Shown: positions 6,026 to 13,651, counted from the stretch's first letter. The stretch is 15,570 nt of DNA from Clostridiales bacterium (GCA_026419635.1 JANZZB010000023.1:8-15577), one strand, 5' to 3'. The notes: generated by a model not told the origin, from the sequence alone. Numbers and translations are program-made.

Positions 6026-7273
6026 TTATTGGCCCCAGCTGTCGAGATATTTCATTTGTACCTCGGTTAATGAGTCAAAAGCAACAGAAAGGGATTTTAA
6101 TTTCGCATTTGCTACAAACCGGTCAATTTCTTCGGGAACATCCAATACTTTGTTTTTTAGCGTATTTGAATGTTCGGCAAGATATTTTGCAGACAAAGCC
6201 TGAAGCGCAAAGCTCATATCCATAATTTCAGCCGGGTGGCCGTCGCCCGCAGCCAGATTGACGAGCCGGCCTTCTCCGATTAAATTCAGGGTATTCCCGT
6301 CTTTTAGTGTGTATCCAATAATATTATTACGTCTTTCGCGTTTTGAAACGCAGATATCTTCAAGGTCCGAGCGGGATACTTCCACGTCGAAATGCCCTGC
6401 GTTACATAAAATTGCCCCGTCTTTCATCAGAGGGAAATGCTCTTTCGTAATGACATCTCGGCAGCCGGTGACCGTAATAAAGAAATCGCCTATTTTAGCA
6501 GCTTCAGACATCGGCATGACAGTAAATCCATCCATGTATGCTTCGAGTGCCTTTACCGGGTCAATTTCAGTAATGACGACTTTTGCGCCAAACCCTTTGC
6601 CGCGCATTGCAACTCCTTTTCCGCACCAGCCATATCCCGCTACAACGACAGTTTTTCCTGCAACAATCAGATTTGTTGTACGGTTGATGCCGTCCCAAAC
6701 AGATTGACCGGTTCCGTAACGATTGTCAAATAGATATTTGCACATTGCATTATTAACAGCTATCATGGGAAACGATAATGCGCCTTCTTTTTCCATCGCC
6801 TGAAGCCGGAGGATGCCGGTCGTGGTCTCTTCACAGCCGCCGCGGACATTTTTCATAAGATCACGTCGTTTGGTATGAAGCAAGGAGATAAGATCCCCGC
6901 CATCATCAATGATAATGTCAGGGCAACTTAAAAGCGCGGCTTCGATGTGGCTTTCATACTCCGAAGCACTCGCTCCGTGGAAACCGAACACCTCGACGTT
7001 TTGATAAGTGGCAAGCCCGGCGGCAACATCGTCCTGGGTTGACAATGGGTTCGATCCTGTCGCAAAGACTTGGGCACCGCCTGAAGCGAGTACGGTTACA
7101 AGATAGGCGGTTTTTGCTTCCAAATGCACCGATACAGTCATTTTCAGTCCGGAAAAAGGCTTTGTTTTTAAAAACTCCGTTTCTAAAGATCGTAAAATCG
7201 GCATATTGCTTTTTACCCAGTCAATTTTTCTAAGTCCGGAAGCGGCAGCCGACGGGTCTTTTATGAATGACAC
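6026..7273 (-). CDS. ahcY: Adenosylhomocysteinase, short archaeal/Thermotoga-type
   Basis: 415 residues. It hydrolyses S-adenosylhomocysteine to homocysteine and a nucleoside using bound NAD. Conserved elements: HLEAKTAYL with His50, GSNPLSTQDD (73-82), DDGGDL (123-128), CEETTTG (147-153), Lys179, Asp183 and Asn184 in CKYLFDN, the NAD-binding GYGWCGKG (213-220), and EGRLVNLA. The GYGWCGKG form, HLEAKTA and the lack of the roughly 40-residue insert seen in many bacterial enzymes mark the short type. Some archaeal members of that type act on S-inosylhomocysteine, so substrate preference is open. The start is GTG 7273, overlapping the last base of the PNP stop (TAGTG), with AAGGAT upstream; the two genes are therefore translationally coupled. 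Confidence 0.93.
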   Translation of the reverse strand: MSFIKDPSAAASGLRKIDWVKSNMPILRSLETEFLKTKPFSGLKMTVSVHLEAKTAYLVTVLASGGAQVFATGSNPLSTQDDVAAGLATYQNVEVFGFHGASASEYESHIEAALLSCPDIIIDDGGDLISLLHTKRRDLMKNVRGGCEETTTGILRLQAMEKEGALSFPMIAVNNAMCKYLFDNRYGTGQSVWDGINRTTNLIVAGKTVVVAGYGWCGKGVAMRGKGFGAKVVITEIDPVKALEAYMDGFTVMPMSEAAKIGDFFITVTGCRDVITKEHFPLMKDGAILCNAGHFDVEVSRSDLEDICVSKRERRNNIIGYTLKDGNTLNLIGEGRLVNLAAGDGHPAEIMDMSFALQALSAKYLAEHSNTLKNKVLDVPEEIDRFVANAKLKSLSVAFDSLTEVQMKYLDSWGQ

Positions 7274-8121
7274 TATTGCACATCCTTTTCAGCTATGTTT
7301 TTGATAATTTCTGCAATTAAATTCGAAAAATGGTCTGCAACACGTTTTGAAGTCTCCAGTACCTCAATATGATTGAGTTCACGGTCGATTATTCCGGCAG
7401 CCATGTTTGTAATACATGAAATTGCTAATACACTCATTCCCGTGTGGCGAGCAGCAACGGCCTCCGGTACGGTAGACATCCCGACTGCGTCCGCTCCAAG
7501 TTTTGAAAAAACCCGGATTTCCGCAGGCGTTTCATATTGCGCACCGGGAGCATACGCGTAAATCCCTTCGTTGAGTTTAATTCCGGTTGATTTGGATGCC
7601 TTTCGCGCCAATTCGAAAAGTTGCCTTGAATAAGCATAGGTCATGTCCGGAAAACGAGGACCAAACTCTTCTAAATTTTCACCCCATAGCGCAGGAGGAG
7701 CCAAAAAACCGATGTGATCGGTAATCATCATTAAAGCGCCCTCTGAAAAATCCGGGTTAATACCTCCTGCCGCGTTCGTTAAAATAATGTCTTTGATTCC
7801 GAGAGTATGAAACACCCGAACAGGCAGTACTACGTCAAGCACATCATATCCCTCATAGGAATGGAACCGTCCCTGCATAGCTAGAATACGACAGCCGTTT
7901 AGATCACCTGCGATTAATCTGCCTTCATGGCCAGGAGCAGTTGATTGTGCGAAACCGGGAATATCGGAATAAGGTATGCTCTCGGTGTTGACGAGCGTAT
8001 CGGCAAGCGGACCAAGCCCGGAGCCGAGAACAACCGCAATTTTAGGTATTTGCTTCAGATGACTTCTTATATATTCAGATGCTGATGAAATGTTTTGCCT
8101 GTGTTTTTTAATACGATCCAT
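7273..8121 (-). CDS. punA: Purine nucleoside phosphorylase (trimeric PNP family)
   Basis: 282 residues, the usual length. It cleaves purine nucleosides with phosphate to the free base plus ribose-1-phosphate. Motifs in order: GSGLG (33-37, phosphate loop), GHEGRL, RFHSYEGY, NAAGGI, YETPAEIR (with the base-binding Glu region), GMSTVPEAVAARH, and ITNMAAG carrying the Asn typical of 6-oxopurine-specific enzymes. ATG 8121 has AAAGGAG (8130-8136, minus strand) eight bases before it. It is the first gene of a two-gene operon with ahcY, so it likely processes the nucleoside released from SAH. The trimeric family usually prefers inosine and guanosine over adenosine, an unresolved point because no adenosine deaminase gene is nearby. 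Confidence 0.93.
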   Translation of the reverse strand: MDRIKKHRQNISSASEYIRSHLKQIPKIAVVLGSGLGPLADTLVNTESIPYSDIPGFAQSTAPGHEGRLIAGDLNGCRILAMQGRFHSYEGYDVLDVVLPVRVFHTLGIKDIILTNAAGGINPDFSEGALMMITDHIGFLAPPALWGENLEEFGPRFPDMTYAYSRQLFELARKASKSTGIKLNEGIYAYAPGAQYETPAEIRVFSKLGADAVGMSTVPEAVAARHTGMSVLAISCITNMAAGIIDRELNHIEVLETSKRVADHFSNLIAEIIKNIAEKDVQ

Positions 8122-8225
8122 CGCAAATACTCCTTTGTTTTAATTTTCAGGCGAAAGAACAAAACGGTATAAATATCATCTTTCCGGCTGTCCCGAAAAG
8201 GGGCGAAAAAAGGATAGAAAATCCC

Positions 8226-8367
8226 GGTATAATACCTGCTTTTGCAGGTGTTATACCATAGCCGCAAAGCGGTTATGGTATAATGTCCAACTTCGGCGGT
8301 TTCCGCAGAGCGGAGAGCCGAAGGGACATAAAATCCGGTATAATAACCGCTTTGCGGTTATTATACC
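8226..8367. repeat. Cluster of four palindromes between divergent genes
   Basis: The 8122-8542 intergenic region separates the divergent punA and MBL genes. Hairpins: Hb 8226-8257 (GGTATAATACCTGC, loop TTTT, one G-U pair); Hc 8251-8283 (TTATACCATAGCCGC, loop AAA, one G-U pair); Hd 8283-8329 (ATGTCC/GGACAT, CTTCGGC/GCCGAAG and TCCGC-AGA-GCGGA with small internal loops); He 8337-8367 (GGTATAATAACCGC, loop TTT, perfect). Hb and Hc share the seven bases 8251-8257, so only one can form at a time. Hb and He are near direct repeats of each other. Three apexes are CCGC-NNN-GCGG. No T-run follows any stem. The rest of the region shows no gene; A/T-rich DNA at 8440-8520 probably holds the MBL promoter, but I could not pick one. 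Confidence 0.78.
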
Positions 8368-8542
8368 ATAACACAACAGTGACGTATAGGAAACAATGGA
8401 AGATTCACGTTTTATGGAAATCCCTTTTTTAACTTTTGTAATGAGTATCTTTTTGTTTGGAAGTATGTTATTATAAATTAAATTATTTAAAAATTGGATA
8501 AAAAGAGGAAAAAACAACGTATAATTATAGAGGTGTAAAAAA

Positions 8543-10165
8543 ATGGATTTGACATTCTTGGGTGCGGCTCATGAAGTAACCGGAAGCTGCTTCTACTTAG
8601 AGGCATGCGGTAAAAAAATGCTGATTGACTGTGGTATGATTCAAGGGCATGACGTGAAGGAAGAACAGGAAAATCTGGGAATTAACGCTTCACAAATCGA
8701 CTATGTTTTTTTGACGCATGCGCATATTGACCATACCGGCAGAATGCCTCTTTTATCAAAAAGAGGATTCCATGGCGAGGTATACGCAACCAGCGCTACA
8801 TGCGACCTCTGCGAGATCATGCTTCGTGACAGTGCCCATATTCAGGAATTTGAAATGGAATGGCACAATCGTAAAGCAATGCGCTCAGGAGCAGCGATTT
8901 CTGAGCCTCTTTATAATATGGAAGATGCCGAGAACGTATTAAAATATTTTAAACCTTGCACGTATGATAACTTTATTCAGATTGCGCCTGGCTTGACGAT
9001 TAAATTTATCGATGTAGGCCATCTTCTTGGTTCGGCCTCTATTGAAATCTACCTAAATGAAAACAATGTGCAGAAAAAACTTGTCTTCTCGGGAGACGTG
9101 GGAAATAAGAATCAGCCGATCTTAAAAGATCCGACCTATATTCATGATGCCGACTATATTATTATGGAATCCACATACGGCGACCGTAACCACGAGGCGG
9201 TAGAAGATTATCGGGTAAGCCTTTCTGAGGTTATTAAGACAACGTTTGACCGTGGAGGAAATGTTGTTATTCCATCTTTCGCGGTCGGAAGAACGCAGGA
9301 GCTGTTATATTTCTTGCGTGACATTCAGGAAAAACATATGGTCAAAGGGTATTCCAATTTTCCTGTATACGTGGACAGCCCGCTTGCAATTGAAGCAATT
9401 AAAATATTTGGCGAAAATATCTACGGGTATTTTGACGACGAAGCAATGGAACTGGTTAAGAAGGGAATTAACCCGATCTCTTTTCCATCGCTGAAAACAT
9501 CCGTTACATCTGATGAATCCAGAGCGATCAATTTTCTTACGGAGCCTGCTGTCATCATTTCTTCCAGCGGAATGTGTGAGGCAGGCCGAATTAAGCACCA
9601 CTTAAAACATAACTTATGGCGCCCGGAATGCACCATTGTTTTTGTTGGGTTTCAGGCACAGGGTACATTAGGCCGCGCATTATTAGAAGGTGCTAAGAAA
9701 GTTAAACTATTCGGCGAGGATATTGAAGTCAAAGCACAGATTAAAGAATTGCCAGGTATCAGCGGCCATGCGGACCGGGACGGTCTTGTTCGTTGGCTTG
9801 AGGCCTTTAACAAAAAAACACCGGAACGTGTTTTCGTTGTACACGGTGAACGAGATGTAAGCGACCAATTTGCAGAATATATCTCAGAACGCTTTTCCTT
9901 ATCCGCCGTTGTTCCCGACCGAGGCGATAAATATGATCTTGCTCTTAACACATGTGTATTTAAGGCGACCCCGAGTGTTATCTTAGAAAAACAAGATCAT
10001 CCCCAGAAAGATGAGACATCGAAACTTTCTCCGGTATTTGCAAAGCTGGTTGCGGCAGGAAATCGCTTGCTCCAAGTTGTAAGAAGAAACGAGCATGGGG
10101 CAAACAAGGATTTAACTGCGTTTACAGATCAGATCAATTCTCTTTCGGATAAGTGGGACCGATAA
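8543..10165 (+). CDS. Beta-CASP metallo-beta-lactamase fold RNase-like protein
   Basis: 540 residues, no signal peptide, so cytoplasmic. The metallo-beta-lactamase core has motif 1 in LGAAHEVTGSC, motif 2 THAHIDHTG (His59, His61, Asp63, His64), GHLLGSAS (His160) and SGDVG (Asp185). A beta-CASP insert follows (TYGDRN at 211-216, PSFAVGRTQELLYFL, SSSGMCEAGRIKHHL, FVGFQAQGTLGRALLEG). The end of the core carries ISGHAD and VHGERD. This is the YSH1/CPSF-like RNA-processing class, whose members are endo- or 5'-exoribonucleases with two zinc ions. About 80 C-terminal residues past the domain have no recognisable family. ATG 8543 has AGAGGTG (8529-8535) seven bases before it. The ZIP transporter gene follows after 41 bases and may be cotranscribed. 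Confidence 0.9.
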   Translation: MDLTFLGAAHEVTGSCFYLEACGKKMLIDCGMIQGHDVKEEQENLGINASQIDYVFLTHAHIDHTGRMPLLSKRGFHGEVYATSATCDLCEIMLRDSAHIQEFEMEWHNRKAMRSGAAISEPLYNMEDAENVLKYFKPCTYDNFIQIAPGLTIKFIDVGHLLGSASIEIYLNENNVQKKLVFSGDVGNKNQPILKDPTYIHDADYIIMESTYGDRNHEAVEDYRVSLSEVIKTTFDRGGNVVIPSFAVGRTQELLYFLRDIQEKHMVKGYSNFPVYVDSPLAIEAIKIFGENIYGYFDDEAMELVKKGINPISFPSLKTSVTSDESRAINFLTEPAVIISSSGMCEAGRIKHHLKHNLWRPECTIVFVGFQAQGTLGRALLEGAKKVKLFGEDIEVKAQIKELPGISGHADRDGLVRWLEAFNKKTPERVFVVHGERDVSDQFAEYISERFSLSAVVPDRGDKYDLALNTCVFKATPSVILEKQDHPQKDETSKLSPVFAKLVAAGNRLLQVVRRNEHGANKDLTAFTDQINSLSDKWDR

Positions 10166-10206
10166 AGCATATTTTATTGAAATGTTAAAGGACTGAAGGG
10201 AATCGA

Positions 10207-11007
10207 ATGGGAATCACAGCAATAATATGGCCATTAATATGTACAGTACTTGCCGGTGCAACAATGGCAATTGGCGGTTACCTTGCGGTATCAGGAAGAA
10301 AACCGACAGAAAAGGCACTTTCAATTGGCATGGGCTTTTCAGCGGGTATGCTTACGTATCTTTCATTTGCTGAAATTGTACCTGAAAGTGTGGAGCATTT
10401 TGACAAAGCCTTATTAGGTAAATACAGCATTTGGATCTCCTTAGGTATCGTTATTGTTGTTGCTTTCACGGCTGCTGTCGTTGACAGGCTTTTGCCGGGA
10501 CACGATATCCATCATGAACATGAACATCAGCATACAATGTGCGAGGCGTCGACGATCTATAAAACGGGCATTGCTGCCATGACAGCTATTGCACTTCATA
10601 ACATAACTGAAGGAGTTGCCATATTTTTAACAATTTTGGGAAATGTGAATATTGGTTTGCCTTTGGTTCTGGGAGTCGCAATGCACAATATTCCTTGCGG
10701 AATTGCTATAGCCATGCCAATTTATGTTGCAACGAATGATCGAAAAAAAGCGGTGCAATTATCTCTAAAAAGCGGAATGTTCACACCCATCGGTGCGGTT
10801 ATTGCAGTTGTTGCATTAAAGTTAGTTCTGAGTGAATTTTTGTTGGGAGTTATCATGGCTGCTGTAGGCGGTGTTATGTTCTTTACAGCGGCGTTTGAAC
10901 TATATCCTACATCTAAAAAATATGAGAATAAGGGACGGTACACTTCTTTTTTGTCTACTCTGTTCGGTGTCGCATTTATGGCTATTGTGATTGCCATATT
11001 TGGCTAA
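10207..11007 (+). CDS. ZIP family metal transporter (ZupT-like) with altered TM5 motif
   Basis: 266 residues with eight probable membrane spans and a His-rich cytoplasmic loop (HDIHHEHEHQHTMCE, about 99-113) between spans 3 and 4, the ZIP hallmark. ZIP proteins move Zn2+, Fe2+ or Mn2+ into the cytoplasm. Span 4 keeps the metal motif as HNITEG (131-136; the family usually has HN-PEG). Span 5, normally HNIPEG, reads HNIPCG (160-165): Cys164 replaces the glutamate that in BbZIP-type structures helps hold the binuclear metal site. The codon is a clear TGC. The reading frame is otherwise whole, so this looks like a true variant. ATG 10207 has GAAGGGAA upstream, 41 bases after the MBL gene stop. 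A strong terminator follows at 11034. Confidence 0.92.
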   Translation: MGITAIIWPLICTVLAGATMAIGGYLAVSGRKPTEKALSIGMGFSAGMLTYLSFAEIVPESVEHFDKALLGKYSIWISLGIVIVVAFTAAVVDRLLPGHDIHHEHEHQHTMCEASTIYKTGIAAMTAIALHNITEGVAIFLTILGNVNIGLPLVLGVAMHNIPCGIAIAMPIYVATNDRKKAVQLSLKSGMFTPIGAVIAVVALKLVLSEFLLGVIMAAVGGVMFFTAAFELYPTSKKYENKGRYTSFLSTLFGVAFMAIVIAIFG

Positions 11008-11033
11008 GACGGATGGGTTACCCTATTTGTTAC

Positions 11034-11066
11034 AAAACCCCGAATGCTTTAGGCATTCGGGGTTTT
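11034..11066 (+). terminator. Intrinsic terminator of the ZIP gene
   Basis: AAAACCCCGAATGC (11034-11047) and GCATTCGGGGTTTT (11053-11066) form a 14-bp stem with loop TTTAG; the T-run is the end of the stem. It starts 26 bases past the ZIP stop codon. Confidence 0.88.
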
Positions 11067-11139
11067 CAGCTTGTCGAATAGGGGAAGGGGTCGAAACCCC
11101 TTAAGTAAGATTAGTCCGCAGGCGGACATGCGCCGCCGG

Positions 11140-11201
11140 AGGACACACTGGACAAAATATCGGTTTTGTCCGCACCTGGGGAAGTATCGAGGGGGAATTG
11201 G
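11140..11201 (+). ncRNA. Structured RNA-like repeat, copy B, 5' part (split by IS30)
   Basis: AGGACAC (11140-11146), hairpin P1 (GGACAAAA 11150-11157 with TTTTGTCC 11164-11171; loop differs from copy A), then the 26 bases identical to copy A (11172-11197), and the left arm of P2 (11188-11197). The IS30 element enters in the five-base P2 loop. Upstream, 11085-11139 holds two further short hairpins (AAGGGG/CCCCTT and GTCCGC/GCGGAC) and no gene. The split separates the promoter-proximal part from P3 and the terminator, so this copy is probably dead. Confidence 0.5.
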
Positions 11202-11226
11202 GGCAAATTGTCAAATCAAGTGCAAC
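11202..11226. repeat. IS30 left terminal inverted repeat
   Basis: Begins GGCAAATT and ends CAAGTGCAAC. It matches the reverse complement of 12247-12271 at 21 of 25 positions. The transposase stop codon (11216-11218) lies inside it. Confidence 0.88.
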
Positions 11227-12169
11227 ACTTTGCAAGGAAGTCAGCAGGCGAAAGACCACCAAGGCATTTTCTCGGTCTTGTATTAAGCAAATCAGCGACT
11301 TCATCCAGTCTATCTTGGGTGATTTGACGGAGATCAGAACCCTTTGGAAAGAAGAAACGCAGCAATCCATTTGTGTTCTCATTTGTTCCTCGCTGCCATG
11401 GAGAATGCGGATCGGCAAAGTAAACAGGGGCACGAAATAACGCTTCTATGCTCTTGTAATCCGCGAACTCCGTTCCGTTGTCAAAGGTCAGCGAGCATAC
11501 CGGCAGTGTGTTTAGGGCCGAGTATATCGCCTGTGTGGTTTCAATCGCAATCCTTGATTTGGGAAGCAAAGCCATTGCAAGATATCGGCTTTTCCGATCC
11601 ACACAAGTTAAAATATAGCCCTTTCCCACTCCTCCGCGTATGGTATCGCCTTCCCAGTCTCCGATTCGGCTGCGAAACCTGATTTCGTCAGGCCACTCGG
11701 CGATATTACGTTCCGGTTTTACTGGATTTATACTGCCTTTACAGAATTTTCTCCGGCCCCGACGCAACAGATTTGAATGTTCGTTGTAACCGTTCAGGTA
11801 TTTTCGTTTCAACGCTGAATAGATTGTGCTGTGACTGAGTTTTGAACCGGGATGCTCTTTCTTCCACCTAAGTACGATTTGTTCCGGTGACCAATAACGG
11901 CTCAGCTTGGATTTAATAAATTCCACAAGATCCGGGTCGTTTAGAATACGCAACGTTCGCCGGCATTTTTTTCTGCGGTGCAGGTAAGCACAATTCCCAT
12001 ACCATGCATTATATCTCCCTTTCGGGCCGCTGTTTCGTTTGAGTTCACGGCTGATCGTGGACACATTTTTGCACATTTCCCTTGCTATTTCACGCAGACT
12101 TTTGTTTTCACTTAGTTTAATCCGTAGATTTTCCCGCTCACTTAATGTAAAATGATTATATGACTGCAT
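11216..12169 (-). CDS. IS30 family transposase
   Basis: 317 residues. The N-terminal helix-turn-helix (FTLSERENLRIKL through VSTISRELKRN) binds the terminal repeats. The C-terminal DDE integrase core has Asp175 (GDWEGDT), Asp230 (TFDNGTEF) and Glu264 (RGTNENTNGLLR), the last two separated by 33 residues as is typical for IS30. The catalytic set is complete, so the gene looks active. Start ATG 12169 is preferred over ATG 12253: GGAGG lies just upstream of 12169, the protein then begins MQSYNHFTLSE as IS30 proteins do, and the longer ORF starts inside the terminal repeat. The C-terminus runs into the left terminal repeat. Confidence 0.93.
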   Translation of the reverse strand: MQSYNHFTLSERENLRIKLSENKSLREIAREMCKNVSTISRELKRNSGPKGRYNAWYGNCAYLHRRKKCRRTLRILNDPDLVEFIKSKLSRYWSPEQIVLRWKKEHPGSKLSHSTIYSALKRKYLNGYNEHSNLLRRGRRKFCKGSINPVKPERNIAEWPDEIRFRSRIGDWEGDTIRGGVGKGYILTCVDRKSRYLAMALLPKSRIAIETTQAIYSALNTLPVCSLTFDNGTEFADYKSIEALFRAPVYFADPHSPWQRGTNENTNGLLRFFFPKGSDLRQITQDRLDEVADLLNTRPRKCLGGLSPADFLAKCCT

Positions 12170-12246
12170 GGCGACCTCCGTGTGAATGGTGTGTGGTAAC
12201 TTCATTTTACACCTTGGTTGTCTTGCAGTCGCCTTTTTATTTATCT

Positions 12247-12271
12247 GTTGCACTTGCTATTATAATTTGCC
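12247..12271. repeat. IS30 right terminal inverted repeat
   Basis: Begins GTTGCACTTG and ends AATTTGCC; partner of 11202-11226 (21 of 25 matches). It is followed by the TGG target duplication. Confidence 0.88.
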
Positions 12272-12341
12272 TGGATTCCCTCTCGAAAGGCTGTCGACTT
12301 TATCGACAGCCTCAAGCATCCCGAAATTCGGGATGCTTTTT
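12272..12341 (+). ncRNA. Structured RNA-like repeat, copy B, 3' part
   Basis: Right arm of P2 (TTCCCTCTCG, 12276-12285), then hairpin P3 (GGCTGTCGA 12289-12297 with TCGACAGCC 12303-12311), CTCAA and a terminator stem. P3 is one pair longer than in copy A: an inserted G at 12289 or 12290 is matched by C at 12311, where copy A has A. The terminator sequence is unrelated to that of copy A while its fold and position are the same. Cut off from its 5' part by the IS30 element. Confidence 0.5.
12315..12341 (+). terminator. Intrinsic terminator of copy B
   Basis: AGCATCCCGA (12315-12324) pairs with TCGGGATGCT (12328-12337), loop AAT, followed by a T-run to 12341 on the plus strand. Confidence 0.82.
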
Positions 12342-12399
12342 ATACGTTTTACTTCAATCAAGCTTTCAAATAGATCATTGTTAAAAGCATTTGATACTT

Positions 12400-13524
12400 C
12401 TAACCTTGATCATTTTCAAAAGTTTCTGCAACTTCTTTTAGTAAGGCAGAAATCGGAAGATGTTGGGGGCATTGGCTTTCGCATTGTTTGCAGCGAATGC
12501 ATTCGGATGCTTTGCCGTAGGTTTTCGTATAATTCTCGTAATACACGCCTTGTACCGAAAAGCCTTTGTTTGCAGCTAGTTTTTCAGCGTTATACAAGGC
12601 AAAATATTTGGGGATCTGGATATGTTTCGGGCAGCTGTCCACGCAATATCCGCAGGTGGTACACGCTACGGCAATCGAATCATTGATTATACTGACAGCC
12701 TTTTTTACAATATCAAATTCTTCATAAGACATCGGTCTGAAGTTCTGCATGTAACCGGTGTTGTCAAGAAGTTGTTCCATATTGCTCATTCCGCTAAGCA
12801 CCGCTATAACGCCTTGATGGCTCGCGGCAAAACGAATTGCCCAGGATGATATGGACATGTCCGGTGCGTAATCCTTAAATAGTTTACCCGCTTTTTCCGG
12901 AATATTGGCGAGCGTACCGCCCTTGACAGGCTCCATAACGATAATCTCTTTATTGTGCTTTCTTGAAACCTCATAGCATTTTCGGGACTGGATGCTTTCG
13001 TTATCCCAATCTAAATAGTTCAGCTGAAGCTGTACTACATCCACCTCCGGATGTGCGGTCAATATTTCATCAAGTAAGTCGGCGTTATCGTGAAAGGAAA
13101 AACCGATCTTTTTGATTTTGCCTTCCAGTTTCTTTTCCTTTACAAATGCAAAGCTATCAAGCTTTTGTGCTACGGCATAATAGGATATACCAAGATTGTG
13201 AACCAGATAGTAATCAAAATATTCGACACCGCACTTTTCAAGCTGTTCTTTAAAAATGCGTTCCATATCTTCTTTCGTTTTCAGAAACATCGTCGGCAGT
13301 TTCGTTGTAAGCGTAAAGCTGTCGCGTGGGTACCTTTTAACGAGAGCTTCCCGGATTGCAATTTCACTTTGAAAATTGTGATACATGTATGCCGTGTCAA
13401 AATAGGTAAACCCTCTCTCAAGAAAAGTATCCACCATTTGTTTCAATTCATTCATGTTGATGTCCTTAGGATCGTTTTTATCCTTTAACGGCAGGCGCAT
13501 CAACCCGAAACCTAATTTCTTCAC
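12400..13524 (-). CDS. Aldo/keto reductase with C-terminal two-[4Fe-4S] domain
   Basis: 374 residues. The N-terminal TIM-barrel domain (about 1-280) has the AKR catalytic tetrad: Asp43 and Tyr48 (FDTAYMYH), Lys75 (TTKLP) and His109 (LVHN). The C-terminal part carries two ferredoxin-type cysteine sets, CxxCxxCxxxCP at 288-299 and 342-353, so the protein can pass electrons between an NAD(P)H site and iron-sulfur carriers. Such fusions are common in anaerobic Clostridia; the substrate is not known. Start GTG 13524 has AAGGA nine bases upstream and gives the usual MKKLGFGLMRLP opening. It is preceded by a MerR-type promoter (13614-13644), so it is probably induced by a ligand or stress through a regulator encoded elsewhere. 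Confidence 0.93.
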   Translation of the reverse strand: MKKLGFGLMRLPLKDKNDPKDINMNELKQMVDTFLERGFTYFDTAYMYHNFQSEIAIREALVKRYPRDSFTLTTKLPTMFLKTKEDMERIFKEQLEKCGVEYFDYYLVHNLGISYYAVAQKLDSFAFVKEKKLEGKIKKIGFSFHDNADLLDEILTAHPEVDVVQLQLNYLDWDNESIQSRKCYEVSRKHNKEIIVMEPVKGGTLANIPEKAGKLFKDYAPDMSISSWAIRFAASHQGVIAVLSGMSNMEQLLDNTGYMQNFRPMSYEEFDIVKKAVSIINDSIAVACTTCGYCVDSCPKHIQIPKYFALYNAEKLAANKGFSVQGVYYENYTKTYGKASECIRCKQCESQCPQHLPISALLKEVAETFENDQG

Positions 13525-13613
13525 GATCTGTTTTCCTTCTCTCTTATTTGAAAGTTATTAGTGTATTAAATTGCTGCTCAATGCACTTTTGTTGCCCGTT
13601 ACTCTTTGTTAAT

Positions 13614-13644
13614 AGTGTAGCACTCGAAGTTGACTCCAAGTCAA
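13614..13644 (-). promoter_or_regulatory. MerR-type promoter of the aldo/keto reductase gene
   Basis: On the minus strand, TTGACT (-35, 13644-13639) and TACACT (-10, 13619-13614) are 19 bases apart, the overlong spacer used by MerR-family activators. The spacer region contains an imperfect dyad, CTTGGAGT against ACTTCGAG (6 of 8 positions pair), which is the usual shape of a MerR operator. The reductase start is about 85 bases downstream. No merR-type gene is in the window. Confidence 0.68.
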
Positions 13645-13651
13645 GATATAT

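Larger units (their letters stand above)
11202..12271 (-). mobile_element. Complete IS30-family insertion sequence, 1070 bp
   Basis: It has terminal inverted repeats, one full-length transposase gene on the minus strand, and a 3-bp direct repeat TGG at 11199-11201 and 12272-12274, as expected for this family. Removing the element and one TGG rebuilds an uninterrupted P2 hairpin of the structured element (copy B) with a five-base loop, the same length as copy A. Boundaries are therefore well fixed. A related element end lies at 1-27 in the opposite orientation. Confidence 0.9.

Noticed and set aside
8251..8517. 88-codon minus-strand ORF between punA and the MBL gene
   Set aside because: It consists largely of palindrome sequence, has low-complexity coding and no credible ribosome site.
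8497..8525. Promoter with TTGGAT and TATAAT before the MBL gene
   Set aside because: Spacing is about 20 bases and the -10 box would be only 17 bases before the ATG, leaving the ribosome site at or before the transcription start.
28..11201. Composite transposon bounded by the two IS30 copies
   Set aside because: Genes between them look like ordinary chromosomal operons, and the left element is seen only at its tip; kept as a possibility under findings but not called as a feature.
12170..12253. N-terminal extension of the IS30 transposase to ATG 12253
   Set aside because: It would start inside the terminal repeat region without a ribosome site; ATG 12169 has GGAGG and gives the normal IS30 N-terminus.
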